A stretch of 64,000 bases of DNA from an uncultured Acetatifactor sp. GTDB taxonomy: Bacteria > Bacillota > Clostridia > Lachnospirales > Lachnospiraceae. Position 1 is the stretch's first letter. Each line of letters begins with the position of its first letter. Position numbers and translations under genes: made by a program. The stretch covers positions 98,423 through 162,422 of the forward strand of contig CAKSAN010000007.1 of the NCBI GenBank assembly GCA_934436435.1, written 5' to 3'. The notes beneath the pieces were generated by a model. That model made no database searches, was not told the DNA's origin, and worked only from the letters and a program-made list of their open reading frames with translations. Below, piece by piece: positions 63,332 to 64,000 of this stretch.

Positions 63332-63374
63332 ATTAAAAAATCAGTAGAGTCAATAAGAAAGGCAAAACAGGTAA

Positions 63375-63527
63375 AGATACAAGCTGTCTCATGTGATTGC
63401 ATACAGCCATGAAGTGGATGAGCAGACACTCGGTAAGCTACAGGTGAAATGGGCAAAAGAAGTAAAACGGATCAATGGAGCAGTTAAGTTCGAAGATGCA
63501 TATAAATATCAGCAAGAGGTTTTTTAA
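63375..63527 (+). pseudogene. Remnant 3' end of an unidentified gene
   Basis: An open frame of 50 codons between a stop and a stop, with no start: RYKLSHVIAYSHEVDEQTL then KWAKEVKRINGAVKFEDAYKYQQEVF. It has a protein-like composition and a natural-looking C-terminus, suggesting the tail of a truncated gene. I do not recognise the family. Confidence 0.4.
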
Positions 63528-63592
63528 GAAATAATTTATTGAAATGCGGTAAGACTTACAGTATGATAAAGAAAAAGGAAGGAGTGATAATA

Positions 63593-63769
63593 ATGACGCA
63601 GATGAAAGAACGTGCTGTTGAATTGATAGAACGTATGCCGGATGACAATATGTTTTATGTGATTAATATTCTTCAAAATATTGAAGAGATGTCATCCAAC
63701 AGAATGACTGATAAAAAACAGGCAATGGAAGCACTCCAAAACATACTGAAAGAATCCGGCAGATTTTAA
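63593..63769 (+). CDS. Small antitoxin-like protein, short form
   Basis: 58 residues from ATG 63593 (AGGAAGGAG site): MTQMKERAVELIERMPDDNM...INILQNIEEM, ending KESGRF. It is the paralogue of the decayed copy at 58753. Similar Clostridia proteins, usually found beside toxin genes, continue with an acidic tail (as the decayed copy does: PENFDVDRER), so this one is probably truncated. No toxin gene follows directly. Confidence 0.5.
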   Translation: MTQMKERAVELIERMPDDNMFYVINILQNIEEMSSNRMTDKKQAMEALQNILKESGRF

Positions 63770-63848
63770 GCACTCAAGAATAAAAGTTATTTAACCAGAC
63801 GAATTGTTGAGGAAATTAGAATAAAATTAATTGGCAGAAGGGATACAG

Positions 63849-63875
63849 GACCATTACTTCGGTAGTGGTCTTTTC
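63849..63875 (+). terminator. UUCG-loop terminator
   Basis: GACCATTAC-TTCG-GTAGTGGTC with one G-T pair, then TTTTCTGT. Confidence 0.75.
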
Positions 63876-63916
63876 TGTACTCTTCGAGAACGTAAATTTA
63901 TGAGGAGGAATCATAG

Positions 63917-64000
63917 TTGAAAGGTAAACGCTCCATAGCAAGTACCTTTTGCAATCAACTTTCATCTGCAATAATAGTCTCACACTATACACAGTCAAAA
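63917..64000 (+). CDS. Possible gene start cut by the window edge
   Basis: TTG 63917 follows a strong GAGGAGG (63902-63908) by eight bases and opens a frame without stops to the window end (MKGKRSIASTFCNQLSSAII...). The visible 28 residues do not allow a function to be named. The site and frame are suggestive only. Confidence 0.3.
   Translation, partial: MKGKRSIASTFCNQLSSAIIVSHYTQSK

Larger units (their letters stand above)
56160..63332 (+). mobile_element. AT-rich accessory island at the rlmCD 3' end
   Basis: The block between the two copies of the rlmCD gene end plus terminator (56160-56290 and 63183-63332) has visibly higher A+T, different codon use and different gene types from the flanking chromosome. 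It carries an AlbA_2 protein, a HEPN protein, toxin-antitoxin remnants and a 1228-residue multidomain protein. No integrase, relaxase or transposase is inside, so it is a non-autonomous or decayed integrative element, or a passenger of a larger one continuing past the window. Confidence 0.7.

Noticed and set aside
56160..63332. An integrase or transposase gene within the island
   Set aside because: No tyrosine or serine recombinase or DDE signature appears in any intact frame.
1..64000. CRISPR arrays, tRNA or rRNA genes
   Set aside because: No regularly spaced direct repeats of CRISPR type, cloverleaf sequences or rRNA segments were seen in the gaps between genes.

Overview
The window reads as chromosomal DNA of a Gram-positive, spore-forming Clostridia, most likely a member of the Lachnospiraceae. 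The grounds are the nusB-xseA-xseB-ispA-dxs-tlyA-nadK-argR-recN gene order, a SpoIVB peptidase, strong AGGAGG ribosome-binding sites, Clostridia-type proteins (DUF1836, class III fructose bisphosphatase, Asp23) and moderate G+C. No rRNA, tRNA or CRISPR array was seen. Names rest on protein motifs and recalled family knowledge; no database search was possible.

Layout. 1-3.2 kb: end of deoB, prfC, a transglutaminase-like lipoprotein. 3.2-12.3 kb: an 11-gene run (asp23-like, nusB, xseA, xseB, ispA, dxs, tlyA, nadK, argR, recN) behind a good sigma-A promoter, closed by a terminator. 12.4-18.2 kb: a complete fructose PTS operon (fruK, fruA, an HPr without the regulatory serine, ptsI, DeoR-type repressor) with paired operator-like repeats in front. 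18.3-22.4 kb: spoIVB, a NUDIX hydrolase, a UvrD-family helicase. 22.4-30.7 kb: a three-component sugar sensor (response regulator, histidine kinase, sugar-binding lipoprotein) next to an mglBAC-type sugar ABC transporter whose upstream region carries four TGTACA boxes. 30.9-40.7 kb: a repeat-containing membrane protein, typA, an SSB-like protein, a corrinoid adenosyltransferase, dapA under a lysine riboswitch, dapB, fbp, a small lipoprotein, a stand-alone HisA of eukaryotic type, and a cold-shock protein. 41-48 kb: a degenerate LytM protein paired with a bactofilin, a TrpR-like repressor, DUF1836, PHP and HIT proteins, an orphan ABC binding protein, an HTH protein, and an SPFH/zinc-ribbon protein. 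48.3-56.2 kb: a zinc-ribbon membrane protein, a PAS-GGDEF-GAF-GGDEF-EAL protein, pcrA, a small membrane protein and rlmCD.

56.2-63.3 kb: an AT-rich accessory island placed at the 3' end of the 23S rRNA methyltransferase gene (rlmCD/rumA). The last codons of that gene and its terminator recur at the far side (63183-63332) with only synonymous changes in the coding part, which marks it as an integration-site duplication. The island carries an AlbA_2-type ATP-binding regulator, a zinc-ribbon protein with a HEPN RNase motif, decayed toxin-antitoxin genes, and a 1228-residue protein that appears to combine a restriction-endonuclease-like N-terminus, helical repeats, a possible GreA/B-C-like segment and a PIN-like C-terminus. 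No integrase lies inside. This is the best candidate for an undescribed (defence-type) system. A second AT-rich element seems to begin beyond 63.34 kb.

Three intergenic loci (15.73, 42.81 and 48.11 kb) hold related multi-hairpin elements with the same fold but different stem sequences; they are the best candidate for an unnamed structured repeat or RNA.
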